NCBI RefSeq assembly: GCF_001724605.1
Contig: NZ_MEEX01000014.1
Span: forward strand, 34,241 to 98,240
Source: Phenylobacterium sp. SCN 70-31
GTDB taxonomy: Bacteria; Pseudomonadota; Alphaproteobacteria; Caulobacterales; Caulobacteraceae
Direction of reading: 5' to 3'
DNA length: 64,000 nucleotides
Shown here: positions 39,087 to 47,862 of the stretch, piece after piece
Position numbering within the stretch: the first letter of the stretch is position 1
How the letters are laid out: every line of letters begins with the position of its first letter
Position numbers and translations under genes: made by a program
Notes under the pieces: generated by a model
What the model was told of the DNA's origin: nothing
Seen by the model: only the letters and a program-made list of their open reading frames with translations
Databases searched by the model: none

Positions 39087-39392
39087 GTGCGAAGGCAACG
39101 CAAGGTGCACTTCGCGTACGTCGGACTCCCGCTTGTTCGAGCGCACTACTATCACCGCGACATGAGGGGATCGTACTCCATCAAGGCGGTGCTCCCGGTG
39201 GTGGCGCCGCATCTCTCCTACTCGGACCTGGAGGGTGTGCGGGATGGGCAGGGCGCGCAGATCGCATATCTTGAAGCCACCGCGCCGGAAACGACGCTGC
39301 AACGCCGAGTCCAGCTGCATGGCCAGCTCAGCAGCTATTGTGGACTCGATACCCTGGCCATGGTCGAGCTGGTGCGGGCGCTTTCGGCATGA
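39087..39392 (+). pseudogene. C-terminal remnant of a DUF2779-family protein
   Basis: HYYHRDMRGSYSIKAVLPVVAPHLSYSDLEGVRDGQGAQIAYLEATAPETTLQRRVQLHGQLSSYCGLDTLAMVELVRAL matches the DUF2779 C-terminal pattern from memory; the N-terminal part is absent. Confidence 0.7.
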
Positions 39393-39429
39393 AACGCTTG
39401 GATGAGGTGGTGGTCCACCTCCTTCGGCC

Positions 39430-40335
39430 TCATCCGAGCAGAATATTGAAGAGGATTGGCCTGGCCGTCCAATCACCCTCAGCGAGGCGCGCGGCAGGGT
39501 TCTGGATTGCCTGCACCTGCGCGCGATCGGTCAAACAATTTGCCACAAGATAGAGCCAGAATTTATCGCCATGAGTTTGGGCCGCACGAAGTTCGCCGGC
39601 GGTGAAGTCGATGCTGGTGAAGGCTGCGGACACGGTTCCTTTCACCTCGACGCGCTGCAGTTCACCGGATGAGTCGACATAGTCGATGTCCCAGCCCGGC
39701 CTTTCGCCCTCGGCGGCTCGGTGCACCAAAGTTGCTGGGCCCAGAGTATGACGAATGAAGGCGAGGGCGGCGCGTTCAGCCCAATCGCCAACTTCCTTAG
39801 CGCGCTTGGATTTCCGGTAGCCACCATTGGCTCCGCCGCCCACAGTTTTGCCTCTGGGTACGATCAGGTTATCGGCGGCTTGCGGCGTGGCTGGCTGTGG
39901 AACGATGGTCGGGGCGCTTGTGCCCGTCGGGCGTCCGGCGGCCGCGACAATCCGTTCAAACACGTCCTGATCGAGGGTGCGGACGCCGTTGCGCCACATG
40001 TTTGGGGCGATCTGCTCGTAGAAGACGCCATCCGGCTTGGCGGGGACGGGCGGTGTAAACGGCACATAGTCTTCAATGGTGCAGAACCAGGACGGCCGCG
40101 AACTCCCCGTTGTTGCAGGATCTTGCCGGATTTCCCCGATCCGGCCGCGACCAAAGTATTCGGCCTGGCCGCGAGGACCATCCTTCCGGTGAACGCCGCG
40201 GTAGTAGACGAATGGTTCGCCCGTCCGGATCTTGTTCTTGTACTGATTGGGGTAGTGATACTGGACGCCCGTGATGTCGTTCCAGGCGTGGTCGGGATTG
40301 AGAACAACGTCGTTGGTGGTCAGGACAATCGGCAT
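39430..40335 (-). CDS. DUF3883 (NOV-like) domain protein, probable restriction-type nuclease
   Basis: N-terminal TTNDVVLNPDHAWNDITGVQYHYPNQYKNKIRTGEPFVYYRG; C-terminal RPGWDIDYVDSSGELQRVEVKGT...FTAGELRAAQTHGDKFWLYLV (PD-(D/E)xK-like D...E-x-K). Start codon uncertain (40386 is possible). Confidence 0.75.
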   Translation of the reverse strand: MPIVLTTNDVVLNPDHAWNDITGVQYHYPNQYKNKIRTGEPFVYYRGVHRKDGPRGQAEYFGRGRIGEIRQDPATTGSSRPSWFCTIEDYVPFTPPVPAKPDGVFYEQIAPNMWRNGVRTLDQDVFERIVAAAGRPTGTSAPTIVPQPATPQAADNLIVPRGKTVGGGANGGYRKSKRAKEVGDWAERAALAFIRHTLGPATLVHRAAEGERPGWDIDYVDSSGELQRVEVKGTVSAAFTSIDFTAGELRAAQTHGDKFWLYLVANCLTDRAQVQAIQNPAARLAEGDWTARPILFNILLG

Positions 40336-40575
40336 CAGGCGGTTCTGTATGAGAATGGCGGACGCCAAATGGGCAACCGTATTCATTACAGTGGCACGTC
40401 GATGTGAGGCGGCGCCAGCCTCTGAACTGGCCAGCACGGGTGGCTGACGGTTGCAGGCGTAGACGTCACACGCGCTGTTCGCTTGCCCGCCTGCCCACCG
40501 GCTGCCCGATGGGTTCGTTCATGCTATGTCCCGGAAGCGCAACTCGCGCCCTGCTTGATTCGGAATTGAGCGTCG

Positions 40576-41103
40576 GTGACGGATTTCAGCTTCTACGAGT
40601 TTTTCGCCGGCGGCGGCATGGCGAGAGCTGGCCTAGGGCCGGGCTGGACGTGCCTGTTCGCCAACGACTTCGATCCGATGAAGGTTCGCGCCTATGCTGA
40701 CAATTGGGGCGACGAGCATCTTGTCTGCGAGGATGTGGCCAAGATCGCTGTGGCCAACCTTCCGGGTCTAGCCGACCTCGTCTGGGCCTCGTTTCCTTGC
40801 CAGGACCTTTCGCTAGCCGGGGACTACAAGGGACTTGGTCGTCACGATGCCAACGAAGTCACCCGTTCGGGAACCTTCTGGCCGTTCTGGCGACTGATGC
40901 AGGACCTGAAGAGGGAGGGGCGTGCTCCGCCCGTCATCGTACTCGAGAACGTGCTCGGCGTGCTGACCTCAAAGCGGGGCGCCGACTTCGCTGCGATCGC
41001 AGAGACCTTAGCAGCCAGTGGATATTGCTTTGGTGCGCTCGTGCTCGACGCCCGGTGGTTTGTCCCCCAGTCGCGGCCGCGGGTGAGCCCATGGGCTTCT
41101 TGA
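40576..41103 (+). pseudogene. DNA (cytosine-5) methyltransferase, 3'-truncated
   Basis: FYEFFAGGGMARAGLG (motif I), ASFPCQDLSLAG (motif IV), VIVLENVLGVLTS (motif VI), WFVPQSRPRV (motif VIII), then SPWAS-stop. Target recognition domain and motifs IX/X are missing. Confidence 0.85.
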
Positions 41104-41285
41104 AACGTCCCTTCGGCTTGGATCGTCCGCAATCCCGCGACGCCTCCGAATCCTCCCAACGCTCAATGATCGTCCAAAGCTCCAGCGAACAGAGCGGCGA
41201 CGTGATGGATCGCTACTATGACAGTATGGGGCGCATCCAGGCGGCTAGGCATGCCTCCACGACCATCCCAGCAGGGAAGCCTTGA
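41091..41285 (+). CDS. Small hypothetical protein (64 aa)
   Basis: MGFLKRPFGLDRPQSRDASESSQRSMIVQSSSEQSGDVMDRYYDSMGRIQAARHASTTIPAGKP; overlaps the end of the truncated methyltransferase. Confidence 0.35.
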   Translation: MGFLKRPFGLDRPQSRDASESSQRSMIVQSSSEQSGDVMDRYYDSMGRIQAARHASTTIPAGKP

Positions 41286-41330
41286 GCCAGATCATTAGCG
41301 GGAGCGGGCCTGGCCCCTAAGTTTTTATGT

Positions 41331-41528
41331 ATGAAGCGCATTCTCTTCCTTTGCGTCACCAACTGCGTCGCTTACCACACCAAGATGGCGCACCAGCACG
41401 GCGCCACCCGGGAAGAGGTCGCCGAGACGGCCGCGCTGGCCATCTACATGGGCGGCGGCCCGGCGGCGGTGTACGGGGCCGACGCGCTGCGCGCTTATGA
41501 CCAATTCAGCGCCATCGGCGGTGGCTAG
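41331..41528 (+). pseudogene. Truncated carboxymuconolactone decarboxylase/AhpD-like domain with an LMW-phosphatase-like N-terminus
   Basis: MKRILFLCV (ArsC/LMWP-like start) joined to TNCVAYHTKMAHQHGATREEVAETAALAIYMGGGPAAVYGADALRAYDQF (CMD C-terminal half). Confidence 0.6.
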
Positions 41529-41554
41529 ATGCGCCCGTGTGCGCGGCACGGCCA

Positions 41555-43345
41555 ATGACCAGCAAATCGCGCCCACAGACGCTGCTGGAGGTGCTCGACC
41601 GGGGGCCTAGGCACCTGTTCTTCACCGGCAAGGGTGGCGTCGGCAAGACCTCGCTGGCCTGCGCCAGCGCGGTCCAACTGGCCGACGCCGGGCGTCGCGT
41701 GCTGTTGGTGAGCACCGATCCGGCCTCAAATCTCGACGCGGTTCTGCAGACGGAACTGGCAACCGCCCCGAGAGCGGTCGCCGGCGTCGAGAACCTTCAG
41801 GCGATGAACATCGACCCTGAGCAGGCGGCCCGAGACTATCGGGAGCGGACGACCGCACCCTATCGCGGCGTCCTGCCGGCCCACGACCTGGCGGCGCTTC
41901 AGGAACGGCTGTCCGGGGCCTGCACGACCGAGGTCGCCGCCTTCGACGAGTTCGCGCTGCTGGTCAGCGACCCCGAGAGAACAGCGGCGTTCGATCACAT
42001 CATCTTTGACACTGCGCCCACGGGGCACACCCTACGGCTACTCGAACTGCCGGCGGCCTGGAGTGGGTTTCTGGAAACCGCGCCGGGGGACGTCTCCTGC
42101 CTGGGCCCCCTGTCGGGCCTGAAGACGCAGCACGACCGCTATGCGCAGACGCTCGCGGCCCTGGCTGATCCCGCCCTGACGGCGATGGTCCTGGTCGCGC
42201 GCCCCGATCGTATCGCCCTCCTCGAAGCCGCCCGGACCCGGACCGAACTGCACGGCCAGGGTATGGACAACCAGCTGCTGGTCATCAACGGCGTCTTTCA
42301 CGCGACCGATCCCAGCGATCCGCTGGCCGTCGCCTTCGAACGCCGCGGCGCTTCCGCCCTGTCGCAGATGCCGCACGAGCTGATCGGGCTGCCGCGAACC
42401 GACATCGCGCTGCGTCCCACCAACATGGTGGGGCTCGACGCCCTGCGCTCGCTTCTGAAGCCGGCGGAACGGCTGACGCCGAGTCCACCCGCGCCCGTCA
42501 CCGTGCCGTCCGGCGTGTCCAGCCTGTCCGCACTGGTCGACGAGATCGCCCGGTCCGGGCATGGCCTGGTGATGGTCATGGGCAAGGGGGGCGTCGGGAA
42601 GACCACCGTGGCCGCCGCGGTCGCCATCGGCCTGGCCAAGCGTGGACTGCCGGTGCATCTGACCACTACCGATCCGGCGCAGCACATTCGCGAGACCCTG
42701 CAGTCCGAACTCGTCGGGCTGCGCGTGAGCTACATCGACCCAAAGCAGGAAGTGCAGCTCTACCGGGCGCGCACGGTAGAGGCGGCGCGATCGACGCTGT
42801 CCGCCGAGAAACTCGCGCTCCTTGAAGAGGAGTTGAGATCACCCTGCTACGAGGAGGTCGCCGTGTTCCAGGCGTTCTCCCGCATCGTCATAGCCGGACG
42901 CAAAGAGTTCGTGGTCATGGACACGGCCCCGACCGGCCACACGCTTCTGCTTCTCGATACGGCGGGAGAATACCACCGACAACTGACCCAGCACCCGGTC
43001 AGAGGCGTCCGAATCCGAACGCCTCTGATGCTGCTGCAGGATCCGGACTTTACGAAGATTCTGATCGTCGCCCTGCCTGAAACGACCCCGGTGCTTGAGG
43101 CGAGCGCCCTCCAGGATGATCTCCGCCGAGCGCAGATCGAACCGTTCGCCTGGGTGATCAACGGGAGTCTCGCCGCCGCGCATCCGAGCGATCCGGTGCT
43201 GCGAGCTCGGGCCGCCGCCGAAATATCGCAAATCCGCAAGGTCAGGGGGCACCTCGCGCGACGGGTCGCCCTGATCCCGTTCCAGATTGAGGAGCCGGTC
43301 GGCATCGACCGCCTGGGCGCTCTCGCCATTGACGGAGGGTCATGA
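41555..43345 (+). CDS. arsA: Arsenical pump-driving ATPase ArsA (tandem)
   Basis: Two P-loops FTGKGGVGKTS and VMGKGGVGKTT; two DTAPTGHTLRLL/DTAPTGHTLLLL motifs. Confidence 0.95.
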   Translation: MTSKSRPQTLLEVLDRGPRHLFFTGKGGVGKTSLACASAVQLADAGRRVLLVSTDPASNLDAVLQTELATAPRAVAGVENLQAMNIDPEQAARDYRERTTAPYRGVLPAHDLAALQERLSGACTTEVAAFDEFALLVSDPERTAAFDHIIFDTAPTGHTLRLLELPAAWSGFLETAPGDVSCLGPLSGLKTQHDRYAQTLAALADPALTAMVLVARPDRIALLEAARTRTELHGQGMDNQLLVINGVFHATDPSDPLAVAFERRGASALSQMPHELIGLPRTDIALRPTNMVGLDALRSLLKPAERLTPSPPAPVTVPSGVSSLSALVDEIARSGHGLVMVMGKGGVGKTTVAAAVAIGLAKRGLPVHLTTTDPAQHIRETLQSELVGLRVSYIDPKQEVQLYRARTVEAARSTLSAEKLALLEEELRSPCYEEVAVFQAFSRIVIAGRKEFVVMDTAPTGHTLLLLDTAGEYHRQLTQHPVRGVRIRTPLMLLQDPDFTKILIVALPETTPVLEASALQDDLRRAQIEPFAWVINGSLAAAHPSDPVLRARAAAEISQIRKVRGHLARRVALIPFQIEEPVGIDRLGALAIDGGS

Positions 43346-44656
43346 CGCGCACACGGGAAGGGGGCCGGGCCGCGCATCCCCGGCGCTCAGGGTCTTCATG
43401 ACGACCACGGGCGCAAAGCCCCCGCCCGGCGTGCGGAAATTGGTCGTCTGCCCCTGGTAGAGGCGCGCGGCCGCTAGGAGCGTCTCGCCGGCATAGGTGT
43501 AGAGCCGGACGTCCAGCTTCCGGGTCTGCGGGTCGCCCTCCACCTGGACCCGCCGCGCACTCGGCGCGGCGAAAGCCTGGGCGATGAAATCGCCCTCCAG
43601 GATGCCCGCCCAGGCCCCGCGCGTCAGCTTGTCGCCGCGATAGACCGCCTTGCCGGCATGGCCGCCGGCGGGCTTAAAGAACAGCGACTTCCGTTCCGCC
43701 CAGAGCTCCGCGGCGTTGCCCGCCGTCACCCGCTTCGCCTTCGGAAGCGCTGCAAGGATCCGACGCTGCTCGGCGTCGACACCTAAGGCTTCGAGTTGCT
43801 CGGGATCCGAGAGGAGGGTGAGGTTGCGCTTGTCGGCTAGCAGCGCGTGGTTGCGCGGGTTGGGCGTCACGACGACGGCGTCGGCGAGATAGGCCTGCTT
43901 CAGCGCGGCAGACTGCGGGCGGTCGAAGGTGAAGTCGACGAGGCGGTTGTAGACGAGGTCGATATTGAGCTCCCCCAGGACCAGACGTCCTCTGTCGAAG
44001 CGAAGATCACCCGGATCGGCGATCACCGCTTCGAGGCCCTGGCGCGCGAAGAACGCCTGGGCCAGCAGGAACTCGGGATAGAGGTATTGGTCTGCTGGAG
44101 CATCATCGACGATGGCGACGACCCTCGGGCGGCCGGTTCGACCTTGCAGTTCCCATTCGGCCGAGAACATCCCCCACACTGCAGCTTCGAAGTCCGCCAG
44201 GGGATCGGCAGCGGGGACCAGCGCGCGGACCTCGGGACAGCAGGCGACCTGGGCCTGCGCCAGAAGCGCATTCAGGAAGGCCCCGCCGGCGTTGGTATTG
44301 ACCTCAATCAGCTTGGGGCCGGTTGGCGTCAGGTGGAAGTCGTAGCCCATGAACGCGCCGCGTGGGCCGGTGGCGACCTTGGCGATTTCCGGCGCCCAGG
44401 CGAGAACCGTCTCTTGATAGCTCGCGAGTTGGGCCGTTGCTTCGATGGCCTGGACGATCTTGCTCATCGCCGCCAGGTCGGCCTCGGACAGGAAGACCGG
44501 CGCGCTGGAGAAGAGATGGGCCCGGTGCTGCTTGAGCAAGTTGACGGGCACGACGTCGGCCGCCGCCTGCTCGACCGCGGCCCAAACCTGGGCTTGGTCG
44601 ATGTCGATGCAGAAGCAATCCTGGTTGAGCCGCTCCTCCAGGGTGAGCGAGTTCAT
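43340..44656 (-). CDS. ATP-grasp-like protein of unknown function in the ars island
   Basis: GYDFHLTPTGPKLIEVNTNAGGAFLNALL; LVLGELNIDLVYNRLVDF; LFFKPAGGHAGKAVYRGDKLT; ATGA overlap with the arsH stop. Confidence 0.65.
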   Translation of the reverse strand: MNSLTLEERLNQDCFCIDIDQAQVWAAVEQAAADVVPVNLLKQHRAHLFSSAPVFLSEADLAAMSKIVQAIEATAQLASYQETVLAWAPEIAKVATGPRGAFMGYDFHLTPTGPKLIEVNTNAGGAFLNALLAQAQVACCPEVRALVPAADPLADFEAAVWGMFSAEWELQGRTGRPRVVAIVDDAPADQYLYPEFLLAQAFFARQGLEAVIADPGDLRFDRGRLVLGELNIDLVYNRLVDFTFDRPQSAALKQAYLADAVVVTPNPRNHALLADKRNLTLLSDPEQLEALGVDAEQRRILAALPKAKRVTAGNAAELWAERKSLFFKPAGGHAGKAVYRGDKLTRGAWAGILEGDFIAQAFAAPSARRVQVEGDPQTRKLDVRLYTYAGETLLAAARLYQGQTTNFRTPGGGFAPVVVMKTLSAGDARPGPLPVCAS

Positions 44657-45393
44657 CAGCCGGCCTTGCGCTCATGGATCATCGCCATGGCTCCCAGTTC
44701 ATCGCCAGCCGTGACGCGGCCGTCGGCCTTACGCTCACTGTAGCGGTCGACGAGGTAGTCCGCGCGGTCGCGCGTCAGCAGGGTGAATTTGTAGAGTTCC
44801 TCCATCACGTCCACGACGCGGTCGTAGTAGGCCGACGGCTTCATCCGGCCGTTCTCCTCGAACTCCAGATAGGCCTTGGCCACCGAGGACTGGTTCGGGA
44901 TGGTGATCATCCGCATCCAGCGGCCGAGCAGCCGCAGAGTGTTCACGGCGTTGAACGACTGCGACCCGCCGCTGACCTGCATCACCGCCAGGGTCCGCCC
45001 CTGGGTCGGTCGCACGCTGCCGACCTCGAGCGGAATCCAGTCGATCTGGGCCTTCATCACGCCGCTGATTGCGCCGTGGCGTTCGGGGCTGCACCAGACC
45101 TGTCCCTCCGACCACTGTGACAGCGCCCGCAGTTCCTGCACCTTCGGATGGTCCGGCGTCTCGGCGTCCGGCAGCGGCAGGCCGCGCGGATCGAAAATCC
45201 GGGTCTCGGCGCCGAACCGCTGTAGGATGCGCGCGGCCTCTTCGGTTAGGAGGCGGCTGTAGGACCGTTCCCGCAAGGAGCCGTAGAGCAGCAGGATCCG
45301 GGGCGGATGGGTCGAGACCGCAGGCGGCTCCAGCTTCTGCAGCGTCGGCGTGTCGAGGAACTGCGGCTGCAGGGCGGGGAACTCGGACATCAT
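44656..45393 (-). CDS. arsH: ArsH, NADPH-dependent FMN reductase/organoarsenical oxidase
   Basis: [52 protein letters not shown]-like [53 protein letters not shown] at 45393 or 45390. Confidence 0.95.
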   Translation of the reverse strand: MMSEFPALQPQFLDTPTLQKLEPPAVSTHPPRILLLYGSLRERSYSRLLTEEAARILQRFGAETRIFDPRGLPLPDAETPDHPKVQELRALSQWSEGQVWCSPERHGAISGVMKAQIDWIPLEVGSVRPTQGRTLAVMQVSGGSQSFNAVNTLRLLGRWMRMITIPNQSSVAKAYLEFEENGRMKPSAYYDRVVDVMEELYKFTLLTRDRADYLVDRYSERKADGRVTAGDELGAMAMIHERKAG

Positions 45394-45452
45394 GGCCTCA
45401 AAAGAAACGCGAGCGACTTCCAACTGTCGCAATATTCTTATATCGTGGAAAT

Positions 45453-45806
45453 ATGGAAACGAAACCTGCCGTCGCAATCCTCGCCGCCCTCGCGCACGAG
45501 GGCCGCTTGGCCACCTTCCGCCTGCTGGTGCAAGCCGGATCGCAAGGTTTGGCCGCCGGCGAAGTCGCGAGGCGGCTCGACGTGCTGCCGAACACACTTT
45601 CCGCCAGCCTCAGCGTGCTGAGCCACGCGGGCCTGATCACTTCGCGCCGGGAGGGCCGCTCGGTGATCTACTCCGCCAACTATGACGCCATGCGCGAGCT
45701 GCTCGCCTTCCTGATGGAGGACTGCTGCGCAGGCACCCCCGAAATCTGCGCGCCGCTTGCCGCCCTCGCCAGCCAGGGCTGCAAGGCCGAAGCCCTGCGC
45801 GCTTGA
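45453..45806 (+). CDS. arsR: ArsR-family regulator
   Basis: [65 protein letters not shown]; vicinal CC in MEDCCAG. Confidence 0.94.
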   Translation: METKPAVAILAALAHEGRLATFRLLVQAGSQGLAAGEVARRLDVLPNTLSASLSVLSHAGLITSRREGRSVIYSANYDAMRELLAFLMEDCCAGTPEICAPLAALASQGCKAEALRA

Positions 45807-45815
45807 GGAACCGCC

Positions 45816-46334
45816 ATGACCGACAAGATCTACAACGTCCTCTTCCTCTGCACCGGCAACTCGGCGCGCTCGGTGATTGCCGAGGCGCTGATGAACCGAG
45901 AGGGCCGCGGCCGCTTCAAGGCCTTCTCGGCCGGATCGATGCCGACCGGGCGCGTCAATCCTCATACGCGACCGATCGTCGAGAGCCTGGGTTTCGACTT
46001 CGGCGATTTCCGCTCGAAATCCTGGGAGGAGTTTGCCCAACCCGGCGCGCCTGTGCTCGATTTCATCTTCACCGTCTGTGACAACGCCGCCGGCGAGGTC
46101 TGCCCGGTCTGGCCGGGCCAGCCGATGACCGCCCACTGGGGCGTGCCGGACCCGGCGGCGGTCGAGGGTTCCGAGGCCGAGATCGGCGCGGCCTTTTCCG
46201 AGACCGCTCGGCTGCTGGGCAATCGGATCCGCCTGTTCCTGAACCTTCCGCTCGACAAGCTCGACCGGATGTCCCTGCAAGCTAGGCTTCGCCAGATCGG
46301 CGAAGCCGCCCATGAGACGAATCCCGCCCAATGA
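45816..46334 (+). CDS. arsC: Arsenate reductase, low-molecular-weight phosphatase family
   Basis: YNVLFLCTGNSARSVIAEALMNREGRGRFKAFSAGSMPTGRVNP. Confidence 0.94.
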   Translation: MTDKIYNVLFLCTGNSARSVIAEALMNREGRGRFKAFSAGSMPTGRVNPHTRPIVESLGFDFGDFRSKSWEEFAQPGAPVLDFIFTVCDNAAGEVCPVWPGQPMTAHWGVPDPAAVEGSEAEIGAAFSETARLLGNRIRLFLNLPLDKLDRMSLQARLRQIGEAAHETNPAQ

Positions 46335-47443
46335 CCATCGCAACGCCGGCCGTCGCCGAGGCCCCCAAGCCCATGTCCCGCTTCGAGCGCTTCCTCACCG
46401 TTTGGGTGGCGTTGTGCATTGTGGCCGGGGTCGGCCTCGGTCACCTCTTCCCAACCGCTTTCCAGTCGATCGGCTCGGCCGAGGTCGCCAAGGTCAACCT
46501 GCCGGTAGCGGTGCTGATCTGGCTGATGATCATCCCGATGCTGATGAAGGTCGACTTCGGCGCCATGCGCCAGGTCGGCCGGCACTGGCGGGGTATCGGG
46601 GTGACCCTGTTCGTCAACTGGGCGGTAAAGCCGTTCTCAATGGCGGCCCTGGGCGCCTTCTTCATCGGATACCTATTCCGGCCCTACCTGCCGGCCGGAG
46701 AGATCAACAGCTACATCGCCGGCCTGATCCTACTGGCGGCGGCGCCCTGCACCGCCATGGTGTTCGTCTGGAGCAATCTGACGCGCGGCGAGCCCAATTT
46801 CACGCTCAGCCAAGTGGCCGTGAACGACGCGATCATGATCGTGGCCTTTGCGCCCATCGTCGGCCTGCTGCTCGGCCTCTCGGCGATAACGGTGCCGTGG
46901 GAGACCCTGCTGATCTCGGTGGGCCTCTACATCATCGTGCCCGTCGTGATCGCCCAACTGCTGCGCACGGCGCTCATGCGGCGTGGCGGCGAGGCGCACC
47001 TCCTGCAAGTCCTGGGCAAGATCGGTCCGGTCTCGCTGACGGCACTACTTGCCACCCTGGTGCTGCTGTTCGGTTTCCAGGGCGAGCAGATCATTTCGCA
47101 GCCGGCGATCATCGCGATGCTCGCCGTGCCGATCCTCATCCAGGTCTACTTCAACTCGGCCCTGGCCTATTTCCTGAACCGGTTCACCGGCGAGGCGCAC
47201 TGCGTGGCCGGCCCTTCGGCTCTGATCGGCGCCAGCAACTTCTTCGAGCTCGCCGTCGCCGCCGCCATCAGCCTGTTCGGCTTTACCTCCGGCGCGGCGC
47301 TCGCCACCGTGGTCGGCGTGCTGATCGAGGTGCCGGTGATGCTCACTGTCGTCGCCATCGTGAACCGGTCGAAGGGCTGGTACGAGCGCGGCGGCGCAGT
47401 TCAACGGGTGGCGGCGCAAAGCGCCCCGCCGATCATACGGTGA
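46331..47443 (+). CDS. ACR3-family arsenite efflux transporter
   Basis: MSRFERFLTVWVALCIVAGVGLGHLFP; LPVAVLIWLMIIPMLMKVDF; AAAPCTAMVFVWSNLTRGEPNFTLSQVAVND. Confidence 0.95.
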   Translation: MTIATPAVAEAPKPMSRFERFLTVWVALCIVAGVGLGHLFPTAFQSIGSAEVAKVNLPVAVLIWLMIIPMLMKVDFGAMRQVGRHWRGIGVTLFVNWAVKPFSMAALGAFFIGYLFRPYLPAGEINSYIAGLILLAAAPCTAMVFVWSNLTRGEPNFTLSQVAVNDAIMIVAFAPIVGLLLGLSAITVPWETLLISVGLYIIVPVVIAQLLRTALMRRGGEAHLLQVLGKIGPVSLTALLATLVLLFGFQGEQIISQPAIIAMLAVPILIQVYFNSALAYFLNRFTGEAHCVAGPSALIGASNFFELAVAAAISLFGFTSGAALATVVGVLIEVPVMLTVVAIVNRSKGWYERGGAVQRVAAQSAPPIIR

Positions 47444-47448
47444 CAGCC

Positions 47449-47862
47449 ATGTCCGATTTCCCGATCACCATCTTCCACAATCCGGCTTGCGGCACCTCCC
47501 GCAACACGGTGGCCATGGTCCGGGCCGCCGGCTACGAGCCGGAAGTCGTCGAGTACCTGCAGGCCGGTTGGACGAAGCCCCAGCTTAAGGACCTGCTCGC
47601 CGCCATGGGCGCAGGTCCGCGCGACATCCTGCGGGAGAAGGGTACGCCCGCGGCCGAACTCGGACTCCTGGCCCCCGGCATGTCGGATGAGGCGATCCTG
47701 GATGCCATGGTCGAGCACCCCATCCTCGTGAACCGGCCGATCGTCGTCACGCCCAAGGGCGTGAAGCTTAGCCGCCCGTCGGAAGTGGTGCTCGACCTGC
47801 TGGAGCGGAAGCCTGAGAGCTTCATCAAAGAAGACGGCGAGGTCGTGCGACTGCGCGCATGA
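47449..47862 (+). CDS. arsC: Arsenate reductase, glutaredoxin-dependent ArsC type
   Basis: ITIFHNPACGTSRNTVAMVRAAGYEPEVVEYL; ILVNRPIVVTPKGVKLSRPSE. Confidence 0.95.
   Translation: MSDFPITIFHNPACGTSRNTVAMVRAAGYEPEVVEYLQAGWTKPQLKDLLAAMGAGPRDILREKGTPAAELGLLAPGMSDEAILDAMVEHPILVNRPIVVTPKGVKLSRPSEVVLDLLERKPESFIKEDGEVVRLRA

Noticed and set aside
37620-39476. 618-aa minus-strand ORF opposite the GcdH-like gene
   Set aside because: Antisense composition artefact; the plus strand has a full acyl-CoA dehydrogenase.
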